Shown here piece by piece: positions 22,323-33,575 of a stretch of 64,000 bases of DNA (positions within the stretch are counted from its first letter, which is position 1; each line of letters starts with the position of its first letter). Source of the stretch: Chinchilla lanigera (Eukaryota > Chordata > Mammalia > Rodentia > Chinchillidae). The translations under genes and the position numbers were made by a program. The notes below the pieces were generated by a model that made no database searches, had not been told where the DNA came from, and saw only the letters and a list, made by a program, of their open reading frames with translations. The DNA lies in assembly GCF_000276665.1 (NCBI RefSeq), contig NW_004955474.1, positions 10,749,585-10,813,584 of the forward strand, read 5' to 3'.

Positions 22323-22724
22323 CAGTTTTTCTATCATTTAGCTTTATTATAAGGCATCTTGAGAAAGAATAGGAAAAAAAGATTATTTTAATAGAAAATA
22401 AAACAATTTTTTAAAAAGAAAATATAAAAAACAAAAGGTCTTATATGTATTCTTTTAGAGCAAGTCAAATTATAGAAGGCAAAACAGACAGTATTGTGGA
22501 ATTCACAAAGGAAATTCTTTAAACCAAAGAATCTTCACATAAACCCCAAAAGTAATCACTAAACAACTGTGTGATCAATAAAAAGATTTCAGAGACTTAC
22601 ATTTCCTACCTATACAATAAAAAGTATACCCATTTCTCAGTTTTTCTTGAATCCATAATTTATTTACATCAACTCCTAAATTCTAGGACTTCTGCCATCT
22701 AGAACTATGAGACAATATAGTTTT
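22323..22724. other. Unassigned AT-rich DNA
   Basis: Nothing recognised before the L1 tail. Confidence 0.4.
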
Positions 22725-23690
22725 CTTTTTTTATTTTAAAGAGAATAAAGGGCTGGGGATATAGCTCAGCTGCTCCATGCCTGCATCTCAAGTGTGAGGT
22801 CACGGGTTCGATTCCCAGTACCAGAAAAAAATTTTTTAAAAAAGAGAAAAAAAATAAAGACAGTGATACAGAATTTCAAAACATGATAATAGGAGATTAA
22901 TAATGATTAATATATCATGTATTGCTATCTTCAAAGTAGTTCCTAAGATTACATGATATAAACAAACTTTTTTTTCAATAAACTAAGCAAAATCAGTAGT
23001 GTAACTGCCTTATCTATCCTTTGCATATATATTTTTTTCTTTTCCTTCTTTTCTCCTTTCATCTACCCCTATTGTTCTTTCCTTTTGAGCAGTTTCTTTC
23101 TCTTTCACAATCTCTATTGTAGATTTTGGATCTCATTCATTTTTTCAGTTTCTTACACTAGAGAAACAATACAATGTTTACACATGTGAGTTTGATTTAT
23201 TTCACTTACAGGTATGGTCTCTAGTTGCATACATTTACCGACAAAAGCCTATAGTTTATCCTTCTTTATACCTAAGCAATACTCCTTTATATAAAAATAG
23301 CACGTCTTTTTTATCCAGTCCTCAACTGATGAGCATTTGGATTGTTTCCAAGATTTAACTCTTATAAATTGTGCCGCTGTAAACATGGGTGCACATGTAT
23401 TGCTATGGTCTGTTTTTAATTCTTCTGGGAAAATACCCAGATTGGAAACAGCTGGGTCAAATGGGACCATCAATCCTAGATATTTAGGGAATCTCCACAT
23501 TGATTTCCACAATGGTTTTACCAGTCTACACTCATACCAACAGTGGAGAAGTGTCCTTTTTCTCCACAGCTCCTCCAGCATTTGTTATTGGTTGATTTCT
23601 TGATGATAACCATTCTTTCTGAGGTGAAATGGAATCTCAATGTTGTTTTAATTTGCATTTCTTAAATGCCCAATGATTTAACCAGGATTT
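22725..23690 (-). mobile_element. 5'-truncated rodent L1, minus strand (ORF2 C-terminus and 3' UTR)
   Basis: The left edge TTTTTTTATTTTAAAG is the reversed L1 tail and is shared with the copies at 29560 and 41270. After the 3' UTR, an open frame at 23249-23581 (minus, 110 residues) matches the ORF2 C-terminus, including an HCWYECRLVKPLWKS-like Cys/His region and a DWIKK motif. The element stops near 23690, so only the last part of ORF2 was copied. An ID interrupts the 3' UTR at 22751. Confidence 0.88.
22751..22841 (+). mobile_element. ID SINE inside L1 3' UTR, plus strand
   Basis: GGGCTGGGGATATAGCTCAG to GGTTCGATTCCCAGTACCAG, with an A-rich tail. Flanking AAAGAGAATAAAG and AAAGAGAAAAAAAATAAAG are imperfect duplications. 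It must postdate the host L1 copy. Confidence 0.9.
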
Positions 23691-25750
23691 TTGAGAGTGT
23701 GAACTTTCCTATTTGGGACATTGAAATTTGAGACAATAAAGCTTGGCAAAATGTATTACCTTAATTTAAAACACTGCTACCTTGTTAGAACACACAGGCT
23801 TTTTAACCACTCCCTGTCCTTTTATGCTGTTCAAATACCTATGAATATCAAGTGTAATATAATTGGCATTATACTAAATGATCTGGCAAATATTGCTGAA
23901 CAGTAAAGGACAGAAAGGTATTATGTCCTATTGTTACTATGAATAGAACCACCCAGATACCAATTAACATCTCATCACTATGATTACTTATTGTTCTCAT
24001 TCCACTAATCAAACTTACACCTTTCTAATTCATATTTTGATTTTGAAAAGTTGAGCTAAGAAAAGATTAAATTTCACATGAATGCAAATAGACATGAAGC
24101 ATACAAAGCTAATTAAGTTTATAACCACTGAGAATAATATGAAAAGGAAAATTAAATTGCTTTGCTTCAAGGAAAATCTTTAAGGAAACATTTGTTGAAT
24201 AAACACAAAAGCACTTTAAAAATAGCTTCTTACACAGTTGATATTTGACTAGTGTTTTTACCTATAACAATTTTATGCAACTTTAATAAATTTTAGTACA
24301 CTGACAACTGTATTCTTAAAGTCACAGCTTTGTGTGCTGATGTATATGAAGGAGTAGCATATTTACTAAGCACTTAAAATCTTTCAGAATTGTTAAGCTT
24401 ATGGAGAAAAGAATTCATAACGGTGACACAGAAATCTGTATTTGAGCAAAGTGAAAGTCTAGGAGAAATACAAAGATACACTGGAAGATTTAGTGGTAAA
24501 ATAACATTAATTAAATAATCTTGTGACCTTTTTCACAATACAGCAGCTCCATCTAAGGATTTACGTCTTTTAGAAAAGTCTCTTTATATTTTCGCTATTC
24601 CCTAGATACTTTGACATTCAGTAGGTAATGTGTTCTATGCAAATATTTCAATCACTTTTGAAATAAGATTTCAATTTTGAAATGCATTGATAATAATTTA
24701 TAGATTAGTTTTCAGTCCTGTATGAAGAAGACTCCTATGAAATCTGACACCAAGAAATTTTTGTTGTTGTTGTTCTCTGAGTGACAGATTTTACAAAATT
24801 CATCTTTAGAGTGTGTGCTGGCATCCCCATGATACCTTTCCATAGTGTAGCAGAGTTTAGATCGACTCTGGGGTATTAGCACATGAGGAAGGTAATCTCT
24901 TTCCTAAACTGAAACTCACAAACAAAGCAGTTAAATCTGCATCACAAATGGCTATACTGGGACTCATTACACTTTTCATAGGCCTGGATCTTTTTGTTTC
25001 TAAGTCTTTGTAACATTTATACCAATATCGGGCAATGAAATTTTCACAGAATTTAAGCCAATTCCTTTAAAGAAGAGTAAGCTACACAACACTGAAAGAT
25101 AGAGTTTTCTTCTAAAACTAGAATGTAATTTAAGGGACAAAGAAAACTATGGGGAAATAAATACCACTTTCAAGACCTTGGCTGAAAAAAGAGTAAGGCC
25201 TTTGCCTTGAAATACTGCTTCTTTTGTCAAAGTTTTTCATTTCATACTGTATAACAATCTCATCTGAGTTTTCACCATGTACCAGGCTCTGTATGAGAAA
25301 CTGCAATGAGATAAGGGAGTATGATTTACCAGTCACAGAGGTGTTCAGTCCTGCAAAAGAGAAAGAACTATAAATATTGCTGTATAATAAAGTGATTGAT
25401 TCTATCAAAACATAACCAAAAATTAAGAAAAGTGCGAAAAGAGAAGAAATGGGCTCTTTACAGGCACTTGGAGTGGGAAGAAAGAAAGTTTGGATCAAAG
25501 GAGGAAGTTCTAGGGATGCATGAATTTTTACTTTCCAGGTAAACAGAAAAAAAAGTTTCTGTCTAAAATTTTGTTTTAAATTTTCAGAACATTAAAAAAT
25601 TTCAGAATATTAAAAGGTAAATTAAATATGACTTTCTAAATGCAGCTTAAAATTATAACCTTTCTTGTCACATTTCTTACTTTTTAGGAAATTAATGAAT
25701 CTGGAGCTGAACTAGTTAGGGTCCACTAGCCACATCGAAACGGTAAGGAA
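23691..25750. other. Unassigned 2-kb block
   Basis: No transposon or RNA recognised. A 122-residue minus-strand open frame at 25130-25498 is the longest non-repeat frame here, but it has no known motif and looks like chance. Confidence 0.4.
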
Positions 25751-25760
25751 ATTTGTTTGT

Positions 25761-25820
25761 TGTGCTGGTCCCTTTCACATGCTAGGCAAGTGCTCTACCA
25801 CTGAGCTACACTTCAACCCC
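25761..25820 (-). mobile_element. Old ID SINE fragment, minus strand
   Basis: CACATGCTAGGCAAGTGCTC then TACCACTGAGCTACACTTCA is the reverse complement of an older ID-type sequence, distinct from the young local subfamily (GCCAGGCAGGCGC). There is no clear duplication. Confidence 0.78.
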
Positions 25821-25935
25821 AAATGTCCGATTTTAAAATCAAAAAGGAAATGGATATAAAACCACCAAAACAAAATGAATATTAGATTTCTAAAGGTAAT
25901 TTTGGATTTATATTAATTATGTATATTCTTTACAA

Positions 25936-26012
25936 ATAGGTATAGATACAGACACAAAGAGGTAGATATGGATCCAGATGCAGATGTAGACTGAGATAAA
26001 TGTAGATAGAGT
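25936..26012. repeat. Degenerate GATA/GACA-like simple repeat
   Basis: AGGTATAGATACAGACACAA and GGTAGATATGGATCCAGATG show a worn hexamer/tetramer repeat. Confidence 0.6.
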
Positions 26013-26035
26013 TTATATTAGCTATTTACCCATCT

Positions 26036-26177
26036 GTGGATCAAAATACCAAAATTTTCAACTTAGGAGAGATTGGATTTAGGTCAAGGTTTCAGAAGAT
26101 TCTGACTCCAAGCCAGAAACATCATGGTAGAGGGGTGCAGAACAGGAAAACTAATTAACCTGTGGCAGCCAGGAAGA

Positions 26178-26244
<67 letters not shown>

Positions 26245-26300
26245 CAGAGACAGAGAGAGAGGAGCCAAGCACAAGTAATCTCCTAGCTGTGAGTCCCTGT
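26036..26300 (-). mobile_element. MaLR LTR fragment, minus strand
   Basis: TTCAACTTAGGAGAGATTGG, GTCAAGGTTTCAGAAGATTC, ACATCATGGTAGAGGGGTGC and TGTGGCAGCCAGGAAGAAGT follow the reverse-complement MaLR LTR order. The short GAGAGA motif typical of this position has expanded into a long GA microsatellite. Confidence 0.65.
26181..26262. repeat. (GA)n microsatellite
   Basis: About 80 bp of GA dinucleotides with a few AA and CA interruptions near the right. Three open frames crossing it (Arg/Glu- or Ser/Leu-rich) are translations of the repeat. Confidence 0.98.
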
Positions 26301-26439
26301 GAACATCAAACAGAAAGTTAAATGCTTCCAACATACAATGGCACACAGTAAACACTTCTATTTCAATGCAGAGCTGTGACCATTAATCCTGGTATGTTCA
26401 CTTCATTGGACTAAGAAATATCATGAAGATTAGCAAAGC

Positions 26440-26700
26440 ATTCTGGGTTTGTCTAGGTGAGTCACAGAGGCATGGCATTTTGTAATATATATACAGTTCC
26501 TGAGCTATTACTCTTTGCCACTCTTCTCCCGCTGTGCTTCCTGACCATGATCTAAGAAGCTTTGCTCTACTGGGCATTTGTAACATGATATCTGAGACTT
26601 GGAGCCACCCTATCGTGGACTAAAACAACAAGTAAATTAAACCTTTCCTTCTGTAAATTAACTACTGTATCTCAGTGATGAAAAAAGTGACTATTACAGA
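26440..26700 (+). mobile_element. MaLR LTR 3' part (5' LTR of a worn element), plus strand
   Basis: A C/T-rich segment is followed by AACAAGTAAATTAAACCTTT (polyadenylation-signal region) and TATCTCAGTGATGAAAAAAG, the usual MaLR LTR 3' end. It leads directly into an internal region starting ACTGGTACCAGAACTTTGGG. Confidence 0.65.
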
Positions 26701-27344
26701 AAACTGGTACCAGAACTTTGGGTGATTGTTATTACTTAACCTGACCATGATTTAGAAACATCTCGAATAGGTTCACAAGAAGAGGTCAGAAAGGTTTAGA
26801 GTTGTGGACTAAAGAACCATAGAATTCTGTAAACAGAGCTTGATGGGTGATTCTGATCAGAGCTCAGAAGACCAGAGTATTGATAGGCATGTGGACCCTA
26901 AAGGTCAGGCTAATGAAGTTTGGGTGGGGAACAAAGTATTTCATTGGTAGTTGTACTAGTGGCAAGTGTTTTGTACTCTGGCAAAGAAATCTGACAATAT
27001 TTTGTCTATGGTTCATGTCTTTTCTATCTCTCTACTACTCACTTTTGAAATGGGAATTGTTTTGTGCCATTATATTTTGAGATTATGTAACTTGTTTTTT
27101 TTTTATTTCAGTGGAGGCTCGTGACTAAGGGTTTGCCTTGAGTCTCAGAAGAAACTTGGACTTGGACTTTTAAAAGATGCTGCAGCTGTTGAGACTTCAG
27201 GAAAGGCATAATTGTATTTCCATTATATCCAGGATAATTGTCTTATGTTAAGTAGAATAATGAATTGGTTTATCTTTATTGGGTATTAAGTATATTTTAA
27301 GAAGTATATTTGAGAATCAAGTGGATTATTTGAGTAAAGGAGTG
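26701..27344 (+). mobile_element. MaLR internal region, plus strand
   Basis: Blocks such as GGTCAGAAAGGTTTAGAGTT, GACTAAAGAACCATAGAATT, CAGAGCTCAGAAGACCAGAG and ACTTGGACTTGGACTTTTAA parallel those of the internal region at 28190-28420. No gag or pol frame is preserved; MaLR internal regions have little coding capacity. Confidence 0.6.
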
Positions 27345-27670
27345 GATTGTAACTATTAATTGTACAATGTCAGTTTCACAGGATTAAGAAAAGCTAATCA
27401 GATTAATAGAGTATAATACTGGGTTTGGATGGGTCATGGTTATATGGCCTTGGATACTATATATGTTCCTTGCTGATTCCTTTCAGACACTCTTCACTGG
27501 ACCTGCCTCCCAATCATCCATTCTGCTGTATTCCACCAGTCCCTTCCACCATCTCTCTCTTGGAGCTAGTCAGTCATGAACTGAAACCATGACCCAATTA
27601 AACTTTTTCTTCTTTAAAGTGTTTGGTGACAGGTATTGTGTCTCAGTGATGGGAAACTACTACAGAGAAA
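27345..27670 (+). mobile_element. MaLR LTR (3' LTR of the worn element), plus strand
   Basis: GTACAATGTCAGTTTCACAG and later ACCCAATTAAACTTTTTCTT plus TGTCTCAGTGATGGGAAACT mark the LTR. It is diverged from the 26440 copy, so the pairing as one element is an inference. Confidence 0.55.
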
Positions 27671-27787
27671 AAAGTGGACTGATACAGACAAAAAAGCAGG
27701 GCCAAAATCTAGAAAGACAAACATTAGATGCTGTAGTACTATGAGAAGTACCTGGGTCAGGTTTGGTGAGATGTGAATTATGTAGGA

Positions 27788-28180
27788 TGTTATGACATAT
27801 CTAGTTTTCCCTGTAAAACCTCATGTGCTCATAGGTAAGGGTTTGGGGAACAACAGGATCATGAGCATGTGACACTGGATAATGGGTATGTGATATTGGA
27901 TTAGTTCACTGATTTATGTATCATAGTTCTGTATGTGGGTAGCAACAATCAATAGGCTTGTAACCTGGATAGAATAAAAAAGGAAAGAAAAAGGAATAAT
28001 TCTTGCATCCTGACTGCCATGCACTTGACAGTTTCTTCTCTGTAATGCCCCTCTACCATGCTGCCCTGCCTTGAAGTCATATGATGATGAGCTGAAAACT
28101 CTACAAAATGTGAGCTAAAATAATCTCCTTCTTTAACTTGTGAGTGTTGAGCATTTTGTCCCAAAGATGAGAAAGTAACT
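27788..28180 (+). mobile_element. MaLR 5' LTR of a two-LTR element
   Basis: Starts TGTTATGACATATCTAG, followed by CCTCATGTGCTCATAGGTAA, a GGATAATGGGTATGTGATAT block, AATAGGCTTGTAACCTGGAT and AGAATAAAAAAGGAAAGAAA. It ends CATTTTGTCCCAAAGATGAG AAAGTAAC. The same blocks in the same order make up the LTR at 30536-30955. The 71-residue minus-strand frame here is non-genic. Confidence 0.8.
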
Positions 28181-30535
28181 AAGAGATTTTGGTACAGGGA
28201 GAGAGAATTTTGCTGTGATGTTTATCTGATTATATGGTTCAGAAGCCTTTGGAAATGGCTTGTGGGAGGAGATTGGAAAGGTCTGGAGATGCTGGCTGAA
28301 GAACCAGTCCTAGAATTCTGGTCAGAACTCAGAAGACCAGCATGCTGATAGAAATGCAGCTAGTCAACACAGGGCTCTAAAGGTTTTAGTTGGAAAAAGG
28401 ATTCCATTTGCAGTGGGACTCATGCCATATGTGTTATGCTTTAGCAGAAAATGTGCCATCATTTTTTCCATAGACTTTGGAGGTGACTGAGATTAAGGAA
28501 GTTGACTAATCTGACAGAACAAATTTCAAGGCAGTCCAATGTTGAGTCAGTGTCATGGCTACTGTGGAGGGCTTTTAGTGAGCTGTACCTTAAGAATCAA
28601 TAGCAAATGGCAGAAGAATGATATAAAATGTTTGGAATTTGATTCGAAAGGAAGATCCAGTAAAGTTGAAGCCTGCAAAAATGCAACAGAGGAAAAATTG
28701 ATTGCTAAAATGATTAGCATCAAAAAGGCAAATACTTTGGAACAAGACAATAGAAAGATGCTTTGAGGGCATCACAAGAACCAGCAAGACTCCACCTTTT
28801 GCATCGTCAAAATTACAAGAGTGAAAGAGGTTGTTTTGAGAAGAAAGCCCTATGACCCCATCTTCCAGAATGGTCACAGACTAAGGAATTTCTTACTAAG
28901 AATTAGGTTCAGCCATTCAGGCCCTCACCCTTTTCAGCAAGAGAGAAAGAATCCTGGCTGCTGCTCCAGCTGGCAGCACACTAGCATCATCTACATGGTG
29001 CTGTTTTAGGTGCATGCACAATGCAAGAGTTGTGGAGTCAGGAAGGCTTCCACCGAGAGTTCAGAAGAAGTCTTGAAAGGCAGTGGAGTATGTTTCGGAT
29101 AGGGTAGTGTGTGAAGATGTAAGTATGAAGCCAAAGTTCTATGGAGACCCGAGAAGGTGAGAAAATCCAGTCCTATGGATTGTCTGAGGTAAGCCACAAG
29201 GAGTAAGCAAAGCCAGGGCCAACATAAATACCATGAGGACGACCAACAATGACAACGCCATAAAGGTGGGCTCATCAAAGCCCTTCAGAATTCACATCCT
29301 GAAACAGATTGCTCCAGGTGCTAGCCATGGTCCTAAAGGATTTAATGTTTGCCCATCTGGATTTTGGTCTTACTTTGGTCCCATTTCTTCTTTTTCTCCT
29401 ATGTTTACCTTTTGGAATTGAATGTTTATCTTGAGCCAATGTTTGTGAGTGTGTTTAAATTTGCCTTAAATTTCAGAGGAGATTTTGGAGTTGAGATTTT
29501 CATCAATGCCAAAATTGCTAAGAATTTGGAAATTTATAGGTAGAGTAAATGCATTTTTCTTTTTTTATTTTAAAGATAAAAGGATGAAAATATATTAACA
29601 AACACATATACATTTAGACAATAACACAAAAAAATACAAGCAATATAGAATTTCAGACAATGTGATAGGAAATTAACAATGGTTGTTGTATTACATATTG
29701 ACATCTTCTGATTGGTTGCTCAAATAAGCAAATATAGAAACACTAAATCTACTGGAAGAGAATGCAGGCAAAAATCTTGAAGATGTAAGGGTAGGCAGAG
29801 AGTTCATGAACAAAAACCAAACTACATGGGAAATACTGCAAAGAATCAACAACTAGGATCTCATCTTACTGAAAATTTTTTACACATCTAAAGAAATTAC
29901 CAGCAGAGTAAAATAAAAACCCATAAATTGGAAAAAATTCTAGCCAACTGTCCCTTGGACAAAGAACTTCTATCTAGAATATATAAAGAATTAAAAAAAA
30001 CATCAGCCCCCTAAAATTCAAAGACCCAATACTAAAATGAACATCTGAGATGAACACATATTTCTCAGATAAAAAATACAAGTGACAAATAAATACATGA
30101 GAAAATGTTCAACATAATTAGTCAAACATGAAATGCAAATTAAAACAACACTGAGATTCCATCTCACTCCAGTAAGAATGGCTATTATTAAGAAATCAAC
30201 CAAAACAAATGCTGGTGAAGCTGTGGAGAAAAAGCAACTCTTCTCCACTGCTGGTGGGAGTGTCGACTGGTGAAACCACTATGGAAATTAGTTTGGAGAT
30301 TCCTCAGTAAACTAGGACTAGAGGTCCATTCAACCCAGCTATTTCTGCTCTGGGTATTTTCCCAGAAGAACTGAAAACATCATATCACAGCAATATGGGT
30401 GCACTCATGTTTATAGCAGCACAATTTGTAATAGCTAAATCGTGGAAGCAACCCAAATGCCCATCAACTGAGGAATGGATATATGCATTTTTCATAGAGG
30501 GATGCACCTGATTCTTCTGGAGACCAAGCGTGGAT
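28181..30535 (+). mobile_element. MaLR internal region interrupted by an L1
   Basis: Begins TTTTGGTACAGGGAGAGAGA after the 5' LTR and continues TGTGATGTTTATCTGATTAT and GGAAAGGTCTGGAGATGCTG. It runs to about 29548, is broken by an L1 (29560-30482), and ends about 40 bp later at the 3' LTR. The open frames inside (75-95 residues, both strands) show no retroviral domain, which agrees with the non-autonomous nature of MaLRs. Confidence 0.72.
29560..30482 (-). mobile_element. Twin-primed L1 (5' inverted) inside MaLR
   Basis: 29560 to about 29735 is the reversed L1 tail and 3' UTR (TTTTTATTTTAAAGATAAAA; AATTAACAATGGTTGTTGTA). From about 29736 to 30482 the orientation flips. The plus strand then shows late ORF2 (CAACAACTAGGATCTCATCT; ATTCCATCTCACTCCAGTAA) up to CCCATCAACTGAGGAATGGA. 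An 11-bp repeat, ATGCATTTTTC, flanks the whole unit at 29549-29559 and 30483-30493, so both parts entered in one event. Confidence 0.88.
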
Positions 30536-30955
30536 TATTATGGCTTGTTTCTGGATGTCCCACAAAACCCTCATGCACTCATAGGTTGGGTTTTGGGGAG
30601 TGATTAGGTCATGGATGTGTGATGCTGGATTATGGGTATGTGATGTTGGATTAGTCCATGGATTGATTCAGCATAGTTCTGGGAGTAAATGGTGGATTTA
30701 AGAATAGAAAAAGCCTGCTCTCTGTATGGGCATCTCCAACCAATAGGCTTGTAGCCTGGATGGAATAAAAAAGGAAAGAAGAAGAAAGGATTGTTCTTCC
30801 TGCCTACCATGTCATGGACTGTTTCTCCTATGCAATGCCCCTTTGCCATGCAGCCAGTTGATTCTGGACTGAATCCTCTACAAATTGTAAAGTAAAATAA
30901 ACCTCTCCTTAAAATTGTGTGCACTAGCTATTTTGTTCCAGCAATGATACAGCAA
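30536..30955 (+). mobile_element. MaLR 3' LTR of the two-LTR element
   Basis: TTATGGCTTGTTTCTGGATG, ACCCTCATGCACTCATAGGT, GGATTATGGGTATGTGATGT, CAATAGGCTTGTAGCCTGGA and TGGAATAAAAAAGGAAAGAA match the 5' LTR block for block. A polyadenylation-type AAAATAAACC occurs near 30894. Confidence 0.82.
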
Positions 30956-31631
30956 TGATCATGGGTATATCTGTCTGTATGGCCATGCTGTTGCAGGCTA
31001 GGAGGTCTTTCTCTGGGGCTGGCTTTGCTCACTGTCTTCAGTTTTTCTCCACTAAGGTTTCATATTTCTAGCCTCACAAACATTCAGAGATCACCACTGC
31101 CCCTTCACCTTCATTCTCACAGCTTTATGCATCAATCTTTTAGTGGTTCTTTGCAGTTATTATGACTGTCTTATAGTTTTTCTTTGCTTCCTAGGTCTTC
31201 TAGTAAAATACAGGTGAAAGTCGCTGTGACTCCTTAACTCTTTGAGTTTTTTTTTTTTTTTTTTTTTTTTCCTCCGGTACCAGGAACCGAACTCATGGCC
31301 TTGTGCTTGCCAGGCAGCTTTGAGTTTTATATATCCGAAAAACTAGTATTGTGTGGATGATGCCAAAGACTGACAACAACTGAAGCAGTAGCCAGGTCCA
31401 CTTGGATTTTTGATGCAGTAGTCTCTGACTGTGTTCATGGGTGAGCTCAGTGATACATTTCCTTAGGCAGCTATGAATTAGCAGGGCACCCTAGTACTTC
31501 CTTCACAGGAAAATAGTTTTAAGAGAGTGTACTCTTTTAAATTTTTATCCTATTATGTGTGAAGTCTGACCATTTCCGGAGATGCCTTTAAGGTGTCTTT
31601 TCTATTGTGTTGATTTAACGTACTCAGTTAC
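30956..31631. other. Unassigned DNA with a truncated ID
   Basis: Apart from the ID at 31251-31317, nothing is recognised. The texture could fit an L1M 5' region, without a decisive block. Confidence 0.35.
31251..31317 (-). mobile_element. 5'-truncated ID SINE, minus strand
   Basis: The T tract and CCTCCGGTACCAGGAACCGA to TTGTGCTTGCCAGGCAG are the 3' two-thirds of an ID. The A-box end (GCTGAGCTAAATCCCCAGCCCC in other minus copies) is absent. The 11-bp repeat CTTTGAGTTTT abuts both truncated ends (31240-31250, 31318-31328), so truncation happened at insertion. Confidence 0.93.
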
Positions 31632-32076
31632 TGTTATAGCTGGTATCTGAGTGTCCTCTCAGATCTTCATGCTGTCATAACTGGGGGTTGTTTGAGGTGG
31701 CTGGATCTATCTGTGTGATGCTGAGATCAAGGATGTGATGCTGGGATTGATTTCTGGTGCAGTGCTAGGATTAAGGTTGCCCCATTCTGAGTGTGAATGC
31801 TACCTGCCCTAAAGGTCAGTAGCCAGGATAGGAAATAAGGGCAAAAAGATATTTGTCACTTGTCACTTGCTGCCTGCTGTTTTGCTTCCTCCTACCCTCC
31901 TCTTGCCATGACATAAACTCTTTTCTCCTCTGTGATCCCCTTGCCATGCCTTCCTGCCTTGTAGCCAGCCTATGATTCACTGAAATTTTTATGAACTGTG
32001 AACCACAATAAACTTTTCCTCCTTTAACTTTAGGTGTTGGGTAGTTTGTCTCAGCAATGAAAAATTAACTAAGAGA
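31632..32076 (+). mobile_element. Solo MaLR LTR, plus strand
   Basis: Starts TGTTATAGCTGGTATCTGAG and carries the poly-A region CCACAATAAACTTTTCCTCC near 32001. The end is GTTTGTCTCAGCAATGAAAA. Near-perfect 5-bp flanking repeats GTTAC / GTTAT (31627-31631, 32077-32081) fit the 5-bp duplications of ERVL-class integration. Confidence 0.78.
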
Positions 32077-32227
32077 GTTATTTTAAATGCTAATCTTTGC
32101 AGTAATTCTCTCCTTGACCTAAAATGTAGAGGAGATTATTTTGTAGCTAAACTCAAAAATGTTTTCAGACATTTGCTATTTTTTTCCCATAGTAGATCTG
32201 TGTTAAAACAGCCAGCAAGACCCATGT

Positions 32228-32412
32228 TACAGCCTTCCTATTTCCCACACCAAGTATGATACCAAAATCAGTGGACGAATTTAGTTATCACATCCTTAAT
32301 CCATATTCACACACCCTTAATCTACATACACACCCTAGATTCCCACCTCCCAAAAGCCCCACCTATGAGCACATGAGACTTTGGGAAAACATCTAGATAT
32401 AGGCCACACACT
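32228..32412 (-). mobile_element. MaLR LTR 5' part, minus strand
   Basis: CACCTCCCAAAAGCCCCACC, TATGAGCACATGAGACTTTG and ACATCTAGATATAGGCCACA are the reverse complement of the LTR 5' end, the same as at 35140-35199. Confidence 0.7.
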
Positions 32413-33140
32413 TTCCAGTTTAGTTAATAAATTCACTATTACCTTTGTGCTGGTAAATGAATAAGAAAAAAAGAATTGTATTCCAATATCAGTACTGTAG
32501 GTACAAAATTTTTAAATTGTCTATTAAAAAACCAAGACTTAAACTAGTAAAGAAGTAAGTAAGCATTGTCATGACCAATTTTTCCATAAAGAAAAGTAGG
32601 AATCTTTAACTATAAGAGAAAGCTATCAACCTTAACTATTATATAGTCCAATAATTCAAAAAAATCAGATAGATAGATAGATAGACAGATAGATAAATAG
32701 ATAGATAATAGATAGGCAAATTTAGAGCCCATTTCAAATAAAAGCTGCTATATCACAGAGACTGATAGAATCACTTAATAAGCATGATTCTAAATGGTAA
32801 AAATTAAAATTATTTCTCATAAAAGTAGGAAGAGGGTACAAGTGTCACTTTCTTTTTTATTTTACAGGATTTAGGATTTTTAGTAAGTACAACATAACAG
32901 AATAGCAAAATAATCATTGTTAATATTATAGTTAGATAGCAATATACATGGAAGGTTAATAAGTGAAAAAATATATTTTAGTTTGGTGGAATACTGACAT
33001 TTACTAAATGGCAGTTATACAGTTTATTATCAATTTTGAATGAGAAACCAACTTACGTAGAATAAAATATAAACACATAAATAAAATAAATATGTTTTAA
33101 AATAATTTGGGAGAAATTTGAGAAAAATATAAAAAATGCT
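32413..33140. other. Unassigned AT-rich DNA with a GATA tract
   Basis: Nothing recognised except the GATA microsatellite at 32666. Confidence 0.4.
32666..32717. repeat. (GATA)n microsatellite
   Basis: AGATAGATAGATAGATAGAC and a further AGATAAATAGATAGATAATA tract, about 50 bp. Confidence 0.95.
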
Positions 33141-33199
33141 TTACCTGTTTAATAGCAAGAATGTCTAAATTAGAGTAATAAAATTGTATCACCTTATGC

Positions 33200-33575
33200 A
33201 CTTAATATTGGGGAAATTACATTAGTGATAATACCTGCTGCTCACAGTGATGTAGTATCCTCAAATCTGGCTGATGGAAACATAAATTGTTTCAGAGGTA
33301 TTGAAAACTAAACAGGTCTTTGTACTAAGCAATATGATATCTAGGATTATATAAATAAATTAATGCACAAATATACCGTTATTTCTTTCATAAACACGTC
33401 TATTGCAAGATGTTCCTGAAAAAAAATGTGGAAACAAGTCATTCTCCCCAGTGAGTGAATTAATATTACTATCTCCATGGTACTGTATGTATAATGTCAC
33501 ATGTATATGACTACATTATTACATAATATTAAAAATACAGGAAAACTTTCACAATAAATGAAAAATCATAAAGCT
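33200..33575 (+). mobile_element. Possible HAL1/L1M 3' fragment, plus strand
   Basis: GGCTGATGGAAACATAAATT, CAGAGGTATTGAAAACTAAA and AAGCAATATGATATCTAGGA parallel the late-ORF2 order of HAL1/L1M, with very high divergence. Confidence 0.45.

Noticed and set aside
25130..25498. 122-residue open frame on the minus strand
   Set aside because: No recognisable domain, no splice or promoter context, AT-rich composition; the length is expected by chance in a 64-kb six-frame scan.
26084..26355. Frames rich in Arg/Glu or Ser/Leu
   Set aside because: Pure translation of the GA microsatellite.
28539..29009. Cluster of 60-95 residue frames on both strands
   Set aside because: They fall in the MaLR internal region, conflict in frame and strand, and show no retroviral protein motif.
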